Part shown: one piece after another, positions 36,385-45,445 of the stretch
Layout of the letters: each line of letters begins with the position of its first letter
Numbering within the stretch: the stretch's first letter is position 1
From: Pseudactinotalea suaedae
Lineage (GTDB): Bacteria; Actinomycetota; Actinomycetes; Actinomycetales; Beutenbergiaceae
Assembly (NCBI RefSeq): GCF_009733815.1
Contig: NZ_WNXY01000009.1
Location: 1-64,000, forward strand
Reading direction: 5' to 3'
Length of the DNA stretch: 64,000 nt
Translations under genes and position numbers: made by a program
Notes under the pieces: model-generated
Told to the model about the DNA's origin: nothing
The model's input: only the letters and a program-made list of their open reading frames with translations
Database searches by the model: none

Positions 36385-37767
36385 ATGGATCTCAGCCGCC
36401 GAGCGGTGCTCGGGCTCGCGGGCCTGGGGGCGGTCGGGACCGCGCTCTCGGTCCCACGCCTGCTCGCCACGGACATCCCGGGGCGCGGCGACGACGTCCT
36501 GACGGTCGCCATTCTCGGGAACGCCCAGGACGCTGCGGCCCGTGCGGGCCTCGTTGCGGCGTTCAACGAGCTTCACCCCGACATCGGCGTGCGCATCATG
36601 CCGATCCAGGGTCAGGACTGGAGCAACTTCTTCGCGAAGATCCTGACCCTCGTGGCCGCGGGCACGCCGCCGGACGTCGTGGTCGTGGCCACCGAGGGTG
36701 CGCAGCTGTTCGCGGACCGACTCGCCCACCCGCTCGACGAGTACGTCAAGCGTGACGCGGCCGACCTCCAGGACTACTTCGACGACGTCAACCCCTCGCT
36801 GATCGAGTCGTTCATGTACGAGGGGAGCCTCTACCAGCTCCCGATCGACTTCAACGCGGCGAACGTCTACTACAACACGAGCGCGCTGGAGGTCGCCGGG
36901 CTCGAGCGCCCCGCCGACGGCTGGACCCACGAGGACTTCCTCGGCTATGCCCGCGAGATGGGCCGCGCCAACACCGGCTCCTTCCTCCCGTTCTTCTGGA
37001 CCAACCGCCTGTGGGGCGGCGTGGTGCCGTGGCTGTACATCAACGACACCAGCTTCCTCGCCGAGACCACCGCACCCGGTGGCGAGTGGCTCTGGGACAG
37101 CTTCTACCCCGGCGAGACCGGGCGATCGGGCGGCTACCGCTGGCTCGAGCCCAACGCCGACGACCCGAAGGTCTTCGAGAGCTTCGACTACCTGCGCACC
37201 ATCGTCGCCGAGGGGCTCGGTTCCAGCCCGGCCCAGGGCGGCGGCGGCGAGCTGGTGGCTCGGTTCGCGCAGGGGCAGATCGGCATGACTCCGGCTGGCG
37301 GCTTCTGGGTGGACGGGCTCGCCGAGGGCGGCATGACGCCCGCCGACTACGACGTCACCTACTTCCCGCAGTGGAAGGGTCAGCGCCATCAGTTCGGCGC
37401 GGCCGGCTACGCGATGATGTCGACCTCGGAGCGCAAGGACGAGGCCTGGGAGTGGATCAAGTTCTGCACCACGCGCGAGGGGATGCGGCTCGCCTTTCCC
37501 TCGCCCAACACCACCCCGGTGCGGCGCTCGATGTGCAACGACGCGTTCTACTCCGAGAAGGGCCCTGCCCACTGGCAGGTGTTCTACGACACGCTCGACA
37601 ACCTCCCCAGCGGTCCGATCCCCGCCCCACCCCAGCAGGCCGCCGTCGAGACCGCGCTCATCAAGAACGTCGTCGGCGCCGTCACGGCCGGCTCCGACGG
37701 CGGCGTCCGCTCCGCGCTCGGGACCCTGCAGCGCGATCTCGCCCTGGCTCTGAGGAGGTCGTCGTGA
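36385..37767 (+). CDS. ABC transporter sugar-binding protein of the fructoside operon
   Basis: 460 aa, family 1 solute-binding protein. A twin-arginine motif (LSRRAVLGLAGLGAVG) marks a Tat substrate; there is no lipobox Cys, so it may stay anchored by its signal helix or be released. Core motifs: WSNFFAKILTLVAAGTPPDV and YQLPIDFNAANVYYNTSAL. GAGGAGCAAC-type ribosome binding site upstream. First gene of an operon with two permeases, GH32 and a LacI regulator, so it probably binds sucrose, fructo-oligosaccharides or another beta-fructoside. Confidence 0.92.
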   Translation: MDLSRRAVLGLAGLGAVGTALSVPRLLATDIPGRGDDVLTVAILGNAQDAAARAGLVAAFNELHPDIGVRIMPIQGQDWSNFFAKILTLVAAGTPPDVVVVATEGAQLFADRLAHPLDEYVKRDAADLQDYFDDVNPSLIESFMYEGSLYQLPIDFNAANVYYNTSALEVAGLERPADGWTHEDFLGYAREMGRANTGSFLPFFWTNRLWGGVVPWLYINDTSFLAETTAPGGEWLWDSFYPGETGRSGGYRWLEPNADDPKVFESFDYLRTIVAEGLGSSPAQGGGGELVARFAQGQIGMTPAGGFWVDGLAEGGMTPADYDVTYFPQWKGQRHQFGAAGYAMMSTSERKDEAWEWIKFCTTREGMRLAFPSPNTTPVRRSMCNDAFYSEKGPAHWQVFYDTLDNLPSGPIPAPPQQAAVETALIKNVVGAVTAGSDGGVRSALGTLQRDLALALRRSS

Positions 37768-38714
37768 CCGCTGTCGTCGCCCCCACGCCCGCTGCGGCCG
37801 AGGCCCCGAAGTCGGCGCCCACGGCCGTCCCACGCGCGGACCGCCGTGCCACCACCTGGCTCACGTGGCTGTTCCTGGCCCCGACCCTGCTGGGTCTCGG
37901 CCTCTTCACGATGGTGCCGATCGTCGGCTCGATCCTCCTCGCCTTCTTCCGGTGGGACATCATCAGCGACCCGCAGTTCGTCGGGTTCGCCAACTTCGCC
38001 GAGCTGGCCACCGACCCGACGGTGCGAGTGTCGTTCCTCAACACCTTCGGCTTCGTGGTGATCGCAGTCACGCTCCAGCTCGCCGTCGCACTGTTCCTGG
38101 CGGTGCTGGTGCAGTCCCGGATGCCCGCGTGGCTGCGCACGTTCTTCAGGTCCGCGTTCTTCTTCCCGCTGATCCTGTCGGCCGCTTCGGTGTCGTTGGT
38201 GATGGCGTACCTGTTCAACGCCGAGTTCGGTCTCGTCAACCAGGTGCTGGCGGCGATCAACCTTCCCGAGGTCGGCTGGCTCACGACCGACGCCGGAGCG
38301 ATCACGGTGGTGATCCTCGTCTACGTGTGGCAGAACTTCGGCTTCACGTTCCTGCTGTTCGTGGGGGGCCTGGCATCGATCCCGCGCGACGTCTACGAGG
38401 CGTCGTCGATCGATGGCGCCACGGGCTGGAAGCAGTTCCGAGCGATCACGCTTCCGCTGCTGTCACCCACCGTGCTGGTGGCGTCGGTGATGGCGATCAT
38501 CTCCGCGCTGCAGATCTTCGACCAGCCCTACGTGCTGACGCGCGGTGGGCCCGGCGATGCCACCCGCACCGCCGTCATGGTGATCTTCGAGTCCGCCTTC
38601 CAGCAGCTCGAGTTCGGCCGCGCCTCGGCCATCGGCATCGTGCTCACGCTGATCATCATCGGCGTCACCGCGTTGCAGTTCCGCCTGTCCCGCCGCTTCG
38701 TCTTCTACAGCTGA
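37764..38714 (+). CDS. ABC sugar permease (MalF type), fructoside operon
   Basis: 316 aa from the GTG that overlaps the previous stop (GTGA) and has GAGGAGG 5 bp upstream. After an Ala/Pro-rich cytoplasmic tail come six helices, the first being WLFLAPTLLGLGLFTMVPIV. EAA loop: VYEASSIDGATGWKQFRAIT. Forms the channel with the MalG-type partner encoded next. Confidence 0.94.
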   Translation: MTAVVAPTPAAAEAPKSAPTAVPRADRRATTWLTWLFLAPTLLGLGLFTMVPIVGSILLAFFRWDIISDPQFVGFANFAELATDPTVRVSFLNTFGFVVIAVTLQLAVALFLAVLVQSRMPAWLRTFFRSAFFFPLILSAASVSLVMAYLFNAEFGLVNQVLAAINLPEVGWLTTDAGAITVVILVYVWQNFGFTFLLFVGGLASIPRDVYEASSIDGATGWKQFRAITLPLLSPTVLVASVMAIISALQIFDQPYVLTRGGPGDATRTAVMVIFESAFQQLEFGRASAIGIVLTLIIIGVTALQFRLSRRFVFYS

Positions 38715-38727
38715 CCGAGGAACCGAC

Positions 38728-39594
38728 ATGGCAACGACTCTCTCAGGACCCCTTCCCGGCGTTCACACGCCGCCCACCCGTACCCGACGTGAGCGCGGCG
38801 CCCTGGGCAGCGCGGCCAAGGTGGCCGTGATGGTGGTGGCCGCCTTCCTCACCCTCGGTCCCGTCGTCTGGACGCTCTTCACCGCCCTGACCCCGCTGGA
38901 AGCCGGCACCGGTGAGCGGAGCTTCGGCCTCGGCGCGTTCGCGGACGTCTTCGTGCAGGTCGACATGTGGCTGCTCGTGTGGAACAGCGCACTCGTGACG
39001 GGGCTGTGCGCGGCCGGCCAGATGATCACCGCCGCGATGGCCGGCTACGTGTTCGCGAAGATGGAGTTCCGCGGCAAGGGCCTGCTGTTCGGGCTCGTGC
39101 TGGCCACCATGATGGTGCCGATGCAGGTGACGATCGTGCCGGTGTTCCTGCTGATCCGTGGCATGGGGCTGGCGGACACGCTGCTGGCGCTCATCATCCC
39201 GGCCATCCCGACGGCGTTCGGCACGTTCCTCATGCGCCAGTACTTCCTGGGGCTGCCGCACGAGCTCGGTGAGGCCGCCGCCCTCGACGGCGCCGGCCCC
39301 TTCCGCACCTTCTTCTCGATCTTCGCACCCCTCGCAGCACCCGGACTCGCGATCGTCGGGATCCTCGCCTTCAACTACCACTGGAACGAGTTCTTCCGCC
39401 CGTTGATCATGCTGATCAGTGAGCAGAACTTCACGGTGCCGCTCGGCCTCGTGACGCTCCAGGGCAACCTGGGCACAGGTAGTGTCGCCACGGTCCTCGC
39501 GGGCGTGGTGCTCTCGATGATCCCGGCGCTGGTGGTCTTCATCCTGGGCAACAAGCCGCTGCGTGAAGGCCTGACCGCCGGCAGCAACAAATGA
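38728..39594 (+). CDS. ABC sugar permease (MalG type), fructoside operon
   Basis: 288 aa, six helices; EAA loop ELGEAAALDGAGPFRTFFSI. Begins 13 bp after the MalF-type gene with a GAGGAACC ribosome binding site. Its last codons reach the start region of the GH32 gene (ATGA at 39591). No ATPase is encoded in the operon, implying a shared one elsewhere. Confidence 0.94.
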   Translation: MATTLSGPLPGVHTPPTRTRRERGALGSAAKVAVMVVAAFLTLGPVVWTLFTALTPLEAGTGERSFGLGAFADVFVQVDMWLLVWNSALVTGLCAAGQMITAAMAGYVFAKMEFRGKGLLFGLVLATMMVPMQVTIVPVFLLIRGMGLADTLLALIIPAIPTAFGTFLMRQYFLGLPHELGEAAALDGAGPFRTFFSIFAPLAAPGLAIVGILAFNYHWNEFFRPLIMLISEQNFTVPLGLVTLQGNLGTGSVATVLAGVVLSMIPALVVFILGNKPLREGLTAGSNK

Positions 39595-39605
39595 CTGGAG
39601 ACCAC

Positions 39606-40835
39606 GTGACCGACCCCGCCTTCCCTGCCCTGCACGGTCGGCCACCCACTGGATGGATCAACGACCCCAACGGGTGCTCACGGGTGGACGGCACCTGGCA
39701 CGTGTACTACCAGCACAACCCCGGTGCGCCCGTGCACACAGACATCCACTGGGGTCACATGTCCTCGCCGGACCTGCTCCGCTGGACCACGGAGCCGATC
39801 GCGCTCGCCCCGCGGCCCGACGGTCCGGACGCCGGCGGCTGCTGGTCGGGGTGTCTGGTCGACGACGACGGCGTTCCCACCGCCGTCTACACGGGCGTCG
39901 ACGACGACCGTCGCCCGAGCACCGTGCTGGCACGGACCGACCGCGAGGCGCGGGTCTTCACGCGCGACGAGCCCCCGGTCGCAGGCCTCCCCCGCGACCC
40001 GGCGATCACCGACGTGCGCGACCCGTTCGTCTTCTCGTTCCGAGGCCACCGCTGGGCCGTGCAGGGCGCCGGAGCTCCCGGCGGCGTCGGTGAGGTGCTG
40101 CTCTACTCCTGCGACGACCTGACCAGCTGGCACGAGATCGGTACGCTGCTGCGCTCCGACCACGCCCTCCTCGCCGACGTCGCGGCCGCCGAGATCTGGG
40201 AGTGCCCGAGCCTGGTGCAGGTGGGAGACGACTGGGTGCTCGTCGTCAGCCTGTGGCGGCACGTCGACGGCACCCACCAGCTGTACGGAGTGAGCTGGAT
40301 CCTGGGTGACCTGACCGGCGACGGTGACGCCCCGCCGTCGTTCTCCCCCCGAGCCGCCGGACGACTCGACGCGGGCGACGCCTTCTACGCGCCTCAGGCG
40401 CTCGCCATCGACGGGCGCGTGCTGCTGTGGGGATGGTCGTGGGAGACCGACCACGGCAGCGAACGGCTCGCGGCGGCGCCCTGGCAAGGGGTGCTGACCT
40501 ACCCGCGCGAGCTGGATGTCGTCGAGAACCGGGTCGTCAGCCACCCGGCGGCGGAGCTGACGGGTCTGCGGGCCGGCAGCGCCGACCCGGACCGCTTGCC
40601 GAACGCGTTCGAGGTGGTGATCCCGGAGGGGGGCACGGTGGCGCTCACGCTCGACGGCACTGCCTGCTGGCCGCAAGGTCTCGCAGCGAGCCGCGTCTTC
40701 GTGGACGGAAGCTTGGTCGAGGTGTTCCTCCACGACGGCACCACCCTCACCACCCGCGCGTACCCGACGAGCGGCTCGCGCTGGCAGCTCACCGGTGACC
40801 TCAGCGGGGTTCAGATCCACGCCCTCGGGGTGTAG
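39606..40835 (+). CDS. GH32 beta-fructosidase (sucrose/fructan hydrolase)
   Basis: 409 aa from the GTG with GGAG 5 bp upstream; an ATG at 39591 overlapping the permease stop is the alternative start. Clan GH-J catalytic residues are visible: nucleophile Asp20 in GWINDPNG, transition-state stabiliser in TDVRDPFVF, and acid/base Glu in EIWECPSLVQ. The five-bladed propeller is followed by a C-terminal beta-sandwich ending VFVDGSLVEVFLHDGTTLTT. No signal peptide, so it hydrolyses imported beta-fructosides in the cytoplasm. Sucrose, sucrose 6-phosphate and fructan oligomers are possible substrates; the ABC (not PTS) importer favours an unphosphorylated one. Confidence 0.94.
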   Translation: MTDPAFPALHGRPPTGWINDPNGCSRVDGTWHVYYQHNPGAPVHTDIHWGHMSSPDLLRWTTEPIALAPRPDGPDAGGCWSGCLVDDDGVPTAVYTGVDDDRRPSTVLARTDREARVFTRDEPPVAGLPRDPAITDVRDPFVFSFRGHRWAVQGAGAPGGVGEVLLYSCDDLTSWHEIGTLLRSDHALLADVAAAEIWECPSLVQVGDDWVLVVSLWRHVDGTHQLYGVSWILGDLTGDGDAPPSFSPRAAGRLDAGDAFYAPQALAIDGRVLLWGWSWETDHGSERLAAAPWQGVLTYPRELDVVENRVVSHPAAELTGLRAGSADPDRLPNAFEVVIPEGGTVALTLDGTACWPQGLAASRVFVDGSLVEVFLHDGTTLTTRAYPTSGSRWQLTGDLSGVQIHALGV

Positions 40836-40844
40836 ACCACGACC

Positions 40845-41861
40845 ATGAGCAAGAAGCCGACCGCCAAGGACGTGGCCGCACGCGCGCGCGTCGCGCGCAG
40901 CGCCGTGTCGATGGTGGTCAACGGTCGCGATGCCGGAATGGTCGCGCCCGACAAGCGGCAGCGGATCCTCGACGCCGCCGCGGAGCTCGGTTACCGGCCG
41001 CACAGCGTGGGGCGCAGCCTGCGCAACCAACGCACGCAGACGGTCGGGCTGGTGACCGACCAGATCGCCTCCTCCGCGTTCGGTGGTCGACTGATCCGCG
41101 GTGCGACCGATGTCGCCATGGAGGCGGGCTATCTGCTGATCACGGTCGACATCCACGGCGATGCCGAGCGAGAGCAGCCGGCGTACGAGGCGCTGCTGCA
41201 CCGCGAGGTCGACGCGTTGATGTTCGCCGCGCTGTCGTTGCGCGAGTATCCCGCGCCCACGACCATGCGTCATCGGCCCGCCGTGCTGGCGAACTGCTTC
41301 GACCCCACGGGCGCGGTGGCCGGCGTCGTCGCCGACGAGGTCTCCGGTGGCGCGCGAGCCGCCGAGCTGCTGCTGGCGGCCGGGCACCGGGAGGTCGTCT
41401 CCCTCGAGGGTCCGGGCCACTTCGTGGCCACGGTCCGGCGCCGCGCCGGCATCGCCGACGCGTTCGATGCTGCTGGACACCCCGCACCCGAGATGGTCCC
41501 GACCGGCTGGGAGATCGGCGATGGCGTGCGGGCCGGGACCGCGGTGCTCTCGCGCACCGACCGACCCACCGGACTGCTCTGCGCCAACGACCGTGTGGCG
41601 GTGGGCGTGCTGCTGGCTGCGGCCCGCCTCGGGCTCGACGTGCCGGGCGACGTCTCGGTCGTGGGCTACGACGACGACGAGAACGTCGCGCCCCAGCTCC
41701 TGCCGGCGCTGACCACGATCGCGCTGCCGCACCAGGAGATCGGCGCCATGGCTATGACCTCGCTGCTGAGCCACCTCGAGGACGGCATCCCGCTTCCCAC
41801 CGCTGACCGCCTGCTCCCCTGCGGACCCGTCGTCCGGGACTCGGTCGCACCACCCCGGTGA
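40845..41861 (+). CDS. LacI-family repressor of the fructoside operon
   Basis: 338 aa. DNA-binding domain PTAKDVAARARVARSAVSMV with hinge SVGRSLRNQRT; effector domain ending with [20 protein letters not shown] and VSVVGYDDDENVAPQLLPAL. It lies 9 bp after the GH32 gene as last operon member and most likely binds the two GACACGTGTC operators at 36272 and 36315, releasing them when a fructoside or derivative binds. Confidence 0.93.
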   Translation: MSKKPTAKDVAARARVARSAVSMVVNGRDAGMVAPDKRQRILDAAAELGYRPHSVGRSLRNQRTQTVGLVTDQIASSAFGGRLIRGATDVAMEAGYLLITVDIHGDAEREQPAYEALLHREVDALMFAALSLREYPAPTTMRHRPAVLANCFDPTGAVAGVVADEVSGGARAAELLLAAGHREVVSLEGPGHFVATVRRRAGIADAFDAAGHPAPEMVPTGWEIGDGVRAGTAVLSRTDRPTGLLCANDRVAVGVLLAAARLGLDVPGDVSVVGYDDDENVAPQLLPALTTIALPHQEIGAMAMTSLLSHLEDGIPLPTADRLLPCGPVVRDSVAPPR

Positions 41862-41877
41862 CCGTCCGTGGCGCCAC

Positions 41878-41891
41878 GCCCTCGTGAGGGC
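41878..41891. terminator. Short hairpin after the fructoside operon
   Basis: GCCCTC-GT-GAGGGC forms a 6-bp GC-rich stem with a minimal loop 16 bp after the lacI stop. There is no following T-run, as often in high-GC genomes, so it is only a possible terminator between this operon and the pyrimidine operon. Confidence 0.3.
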
Positions 41892-41998
41892 CAAGGGTCA
41901 CGAGTCGGTCACGTCTGTCCCCGGAAACCGGACGGAAATCTGCAAGCAGCAGCATGATGGGCGGATCACATCTCCGATCCGAACCGTGGAGGTACACC

Positions 41999-42847
41999 TT
42001 GGCCACCGTGCGAGCCGCGATCAGTCAGACCACCTGGACCGGCGACAAGGACTCGATGCTGGACAAGCACGAGCAGTTCGCCCGCGATGCCGCCGCGCAG
42101 GGCGCTCAGGTGATCTCGTTCCAGGAGCTGTTCTACGGTCCCTACTTCGGGATCACGCAGGACCAGAAGTACTACCGCTACGCCGAGCAGGCCGATGGCC
42201 CGATCGTGCAGCGGTTCGCCGCGCTCGCCAAGGAGCTGGGGCTCGTGAGCGTGCTGCCGATCTACGAGGAGGCGCAGACCGGCGTCTACTACAACACCGC
42301 CGTCGTGGTCGATGCCGACGGTACGGTGGTCGGCCAGTACCGCAAGAACCACATCCCGCACCTGGAGAAGTTCTGGGAGAAGTTCTACTTCCGCCCGGGC
42401 AACATGGGCTACCCGGTCTTCGAGACCGCGGTCGGCAAGGTCGGCGTCTACATCTGCTACGACCGCCACTTCCCCGAGGGCTGGCGCGAGCTGGGCCTGG
42501 CCGGCGCGCACATGGTGTTCAACCCCAACGCGACCAAGCCGGGGCTGTCGAACCGGCTGTGGGAGGTCGAGGGACCGTGCGCCGCCGTCGCCAACGGCTA
42601 CTTCGTGCTGCAGCCGAACCGTGTGGGCCTGGAGGACAACGAGTACGGCGAAGAGGCCGTCAACTTCTACGGCACCAGCCAGGTCATCGATCCGCGGGGC
42701 AACTTCGTCGGCGACCGGGGCTCCAGCGAGCACGAGGAGCTGCTGGTGCGCGACCTCGACATGGACATGGTCCAGCAGATGCGTGACGACTGGCAGTTCT
42801 ACCGAGACCGCCGCCCTGACAGCTACAGCCAGATCGCCCAGGCCTGA
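41999..42847 (+). CDS. Nitrilase-superfamily N-carbamoyl-beta-alanine amidohydrolase (beta-ureidopropionase)
   Basis: 282 aa from a TTG with GGAGG 6 bp upstream, which fits the protein start better than the ATG at 41954. Catalytic triad of the nitrilase superfamily: Glu43 (FQELFYGPYFG), Lys116 (YRKNHIPH), Cys153 (YICYDRHFPEGW). The close match to beta-ureidopropionase, and the dihydropyrimidinase gene 20 bp downstream, indicate the third step of reductive pyrimidine breakdown: N-carbamoyl-beta-alanine (or its methyl form) to beta-amino acid, CO2 and ammonia. N-carbamoyl-D-amino-acid hydrolysis is a less likely alternative. Confidence 0.93.
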   Translation: MATVRAAISQTTWTGDKDSMLDKHEQFARDAAAQGAQVISFQELFYGPYFGITQDQKYYRYAEQADGPIVQRFAALAKELGLVSVLPIYEEAQTGVYYNTAVVVDADGTVVGQYRKNHIPHLEKFWEKFYFRPGNMGYPVFETAVGKVGVYICYDRHFPEGWRELGLAGAHMVFNPNATKPGLSNRLWEVEGPCAAVANGYFVLQPNRVGLEDNEYGEEAVNFYGTSQVIDPRGNFVGDRGSSEHEELLVRDLDMDMVQQMRDDWQFYRDRRPDSYSQIAQA

Positions 42848-42867
42848 CGACGGAAGGACGAGCTCCG

Positions 42868-44304
42868 ATGAGTACCTTGCTGATCACGGGCGGCACCGTC
42901 GTCTCCGCGACCGGGCGCACCGAGGCCGATGTGCTGGTCGACGGCGAGAAGGTCGTCGCCGTCCTCGCGCCCGGCTCCACGCTGCTGGGGCACGACCTCA
43001 CGGGCTCGGTCGACCGGGTCGTCGATGCGACCGGGAAGTACGTCATCCCCGGCGGGATCGACGCGCACACCCACTTCGAGCTGCCGTTCGGTGGCACCAA
43101 CGCCTCCGACACGTTCGAGACCGGTACGCGGGCGGCCGCCTGGGGCGGGACGACGTCGGTCATCGACTTCGCGGTCCAGCGCACCGGCGAGCGTGTGGAG
43201 GACGGGCTCGCCGCCTGGCACGAGAAGGCCGCCGGCAGCTGCGCGATCGACTACGGCTTCCATCAGATCATCGGTGGTGTCGACGAGTTCTCGCTCAAGT
43301 CCATGGAGCTGCTCGCCGACGAGGGGATCACCTCCTACAAGCTCTTCATGGCCTACCCCGGCGTCTTCTACTCCGACGACGCCCAGATCCTCAAGGCCAT
43401 GCAGAAGGCCGCCGATCTCGGGCTGCTCACGATGATGCACGCCGAGAACGGCCCGGCGATCGACGTGCTCGCCGAGCAGCTGTACCGCCAGGGCAAGACC
43501 ACCCCCTACTTCCATGGCGTCGCACGCGCCTGGCAGATGGAGGAGGAGGCCACGCACCGCGCGATCATGCTGGCCGACGTCACCGGGGCCCCGCTGTACG
43601 TGGTGCACGTCTCGGCCAAGCAGGCGGTCGAGCAGCTCGCCGCCGCCCGTGACCGGGGCAAGAACGTCTTCGGTGAGACCTGCCCGCAGTACCTGTACCT
43701 CTCGCTCGAGGACCAGCTCGGTGCCTCCAGCCAGGAGTGGGGCGACTTGGAGGGCGCCAAGTGGGTCTGCTCGACGCCGCTGCGCAGCCGCGAGGAGGGC
43801 CACCAGCACGCGATGTGGCAGGGGCTGCGCACCAACGACCTGCAGATGGTCTCCACCGACCACTGCCCGTTCTGCATGAAGGACCAGAAGGAGCTCGGGA
43901 AGGGCGACTTCCGGGCCATCCCCAACGGCATCGGCTCGATCGAGCACCGCATGGACCTCATGTACCAGGGCGTGGTGACCGGCGAGATCAGCCTCGAGCG
44001 GTGGGTCGAGCTGACGTCCACGACGCCGGCCCGCATGTTCGGCCTGTACGGCACCAAGGGCGTCATCGCCCCCGGGGCCGACGCCGACGTCGTCGTCTAC
44101 GACCCGAACGGCCACACCTCGATCGGTGTGGGCAAGACCCATCACATGAACATGGACCACTCGGCATGGGAGGGCTTCGAGATCGACGGGCACGTCGACG
44201 TCGTGATCTCGCGGGGGGAGGTGCTGGTCAGCGACGGCGAGTACCACGGCCGCGCAGGTCACGGCAGCTACCTCAAGCGCGGTCTGAGCCAGTACCTGAT
44301 CTGA
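42868..44304 (+). CDS. hydA: Dihydropyrimidinase / hydantoinase
   Basis: 478-aa cyclic amidohydrolase. Binuclear metal-site residues: His67 and His69 (DAHTHFELPFGG), Lys158 to be carboxylated (SYKLFMAY), His191 (MMHAENG), a further His in YVVHVSAKQA, and Asp in STDHCPFCMKDQ. This enzyme opens dihydrouracil or dihydrothymine to the carbamoyl-beta-amino acid, the substrate of the preceding gene's product. Hydantoins are also turned over by the family. GGAAGG precedes the ATG. Cytoplasmic, probably a homotetramer. Confidence 0.95.
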   Translation: MSTLLITGGTVVSATGRTEADVLVDGEKVVAVLAPGSTLLGHDLTGSVDRVVDATGKYVIPGGIDAHTHFELPFGGTNASDTFETGTRAAAWGGTTSVIDFAVQRTGERVEDGLAAWHEKAAGSCAIDYGFHQIIGGVDEFSLKSMELLADEGITSYKLFMAYPGVFYSDDAQILKAMQKAADLGLLTMMHAENGPAIDVLAEQLYRQGKTTPYFHGVARAWQMEEEATHRAIMLADVTGAPLYVVHVSAKQAVEQLAAARDRGKNVFGETCPQYLYLSLEDQLGASSQEWGDLEGAKWVCSTPLRSREEGHQHAMWQGLRTNDLQMVSTDHCPFCMKDQKELGKGDFRAIPNGIGSIEHRMDLMYQGVVTGEISLERWVELTSTTPARMFGLYGTKGVIAPGADADVVVYDPNGHTSIGVGKTHHMNMDHSAWEGFEIDGHVDVVISRGEVLVSDGEYHGRAGHGSYLKRGLSQYLI

Positions 44305-44311
44305 GGAAACC

Positions 44312-44386
44312 ATGACACACATCTCGACATCCCCCCGTGCGCCGAGATCGGCGCTCCCCGCACGGTCGACGGCGGAGGTCGCCTGA
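44312..44386 (+). CDS. Possible 24-aa bridging ORF
   Basis: A 24-codon frame starting MTHISTSPRAPRS and ending TAEVA, with GAGGAAACC directly before its ATG (overlapping the hydA stop) and a TGATG junction into the LLM oxidoreductase gene. The ribosome binding site is better than expected for chance. It may be a leader or small protein that couples translation, or the true start region of the next gene broken by a frameshift. No homologue recognised. Confidence 0.35.
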   Translation: MTHISTSPRAPRSALPARSTAEVA

Positions 44387-45426
44387 TGGACTTCGGTGTC
44401 GTCCTGCAGACCAACCCGCCCGCGTGGCGCACCGTGGGCCTGGCCAAGCAGGCCGAGGAGCACGGCTTCGACTACGTGTGGACCTTCGACTCGCACCTGC
44501 TCTGGCAGGAGCCGTACGTCATCTACTCCGCGATCCTTGCCGAGACCCGGCGCGTGATCGTGGGGCCGATGGTCACCAACCCCTCGACGCGGGACTGGAC
44601 CGTGACGGCGTCGGTGTTCGCGACGCTCAACGAGATGTACGGCAACCGGACCGTGTGCGGCATCGGTCGCGGCGACTCGGCGGTGCGGGTGCTCAACGAC
44701 AAGCCGGCCACGCTCAAGGACGTGCGCGACGCGACGCACGTGATCCGGGAGCTCGCCAACTGCCGCTCCGTCGAGGTCAACGGTGCGACGCTGCAGTTCC
44801 CGTGGGCACGGACCTCCGAGCTCGAGGTGTGGGTCGCGGCGTACGGGCCGCTCGCGCTCAAGACCACCGGTGAGGTCGGGGACGGGTACATCCTGCAGCT
44901 CGCGGACGTCGACATCGCCCGCTGGATGATCGGCGCGGTGCGCCAAGCGGCCGAGGAGGCGGGCCGCGACCCCGACGCCATCACGTTCTGCGTGGCGGCG
45001 CCCGCGTACGTGGGGTCCGAGGACCAGCTGGAGCACATGCGCGACCAGTGCCGCTGGTTCGGCGGCATGGTGGGCAACCACGTGGCCGACATCGTCGCGC
45101 GCTACGGCAAGGACGGGGAGGACGCCGGCGGGACCGCGATACCGCAGGCGCTCACCGACTACATCGCCGGGCGCGAGGGCTACGACTACAACCAGCACGG
45201 CCAGGCCGGCAACACCCACGCCGCGTTCGTGCCCGACGAGATCGTCGACCGGTTCTGCATCCTGGGAACCCCCGAGCAGCACGTGGCCAGGCTCGAGGAG
45301 CTCAGGGCCATCGGCGTCGACCAGTTCGCCGTCTACCTCCAGCACGACAACAAGGAGGAGACCATGCGGGTGTACGGGGAGTCGATCATCCCGCAGGTGC
45401 GGGACCACGTGACGGCCAAGGCATGA
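44386..45426 (+). CDS. LLM-class F420/flavin-dependent oxidoreductase (TIGR03842-like)
   Basis: 346 aa, luciferase-like monooxygenase superfamily: MDFGVVLQTNPPAWRTVGLA, HGFDYVWTFDSHLLWQEPYV, VGPMVTNPSTRDWTVTASVF and GIGRGDSAVRVLNDKPATLK are typical of F420-dependent members. Gene order (ureidopropionase, dihydropyrimidinase, this gene, ABC importer) suggests a role in pyrimidine or hydantoin breakdown. No PydA/PydB-type dihydropyrimidine dehydrogenase is encoded in the window, so it could be the reductase that supplies the dihydropyrimidine, or could oxidise another intermediate. That role is inferred only. Confidence 0.88.
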   Translation: MDFGVVLQTNPPAWRTVGLAKQAEEHGFDYVWTFDSHLLWQEPYVIYSAILAETRRVIVGPMVTNPSTRDWTVTASVFATLNEMYGNRTVCGIGRGDSAVRVLNDKPATLKDVRDATHVIRELANCRSVEVNGATLQFPWARTSELEVWVAAYGPLALKTTGEVGDGYILQLADVDIARWMIGAVRQAAEEAGRDPDAITFCVAAPAYVGSEDQLEHMRDQCRWFGGMVGNHVADIVARYGKDGEDAGGTAIPQALTDYIAGREGYDYNQHGQAGNTHAAFVPDEIVDRFCILGTPEQHVARLEELRAIGVDQFAVYLQHDNKEETMRVYGESIIPQVRDHVTAKA

Positions 45427-45445
45427 CGGCGGGACGGGCCCGCGC

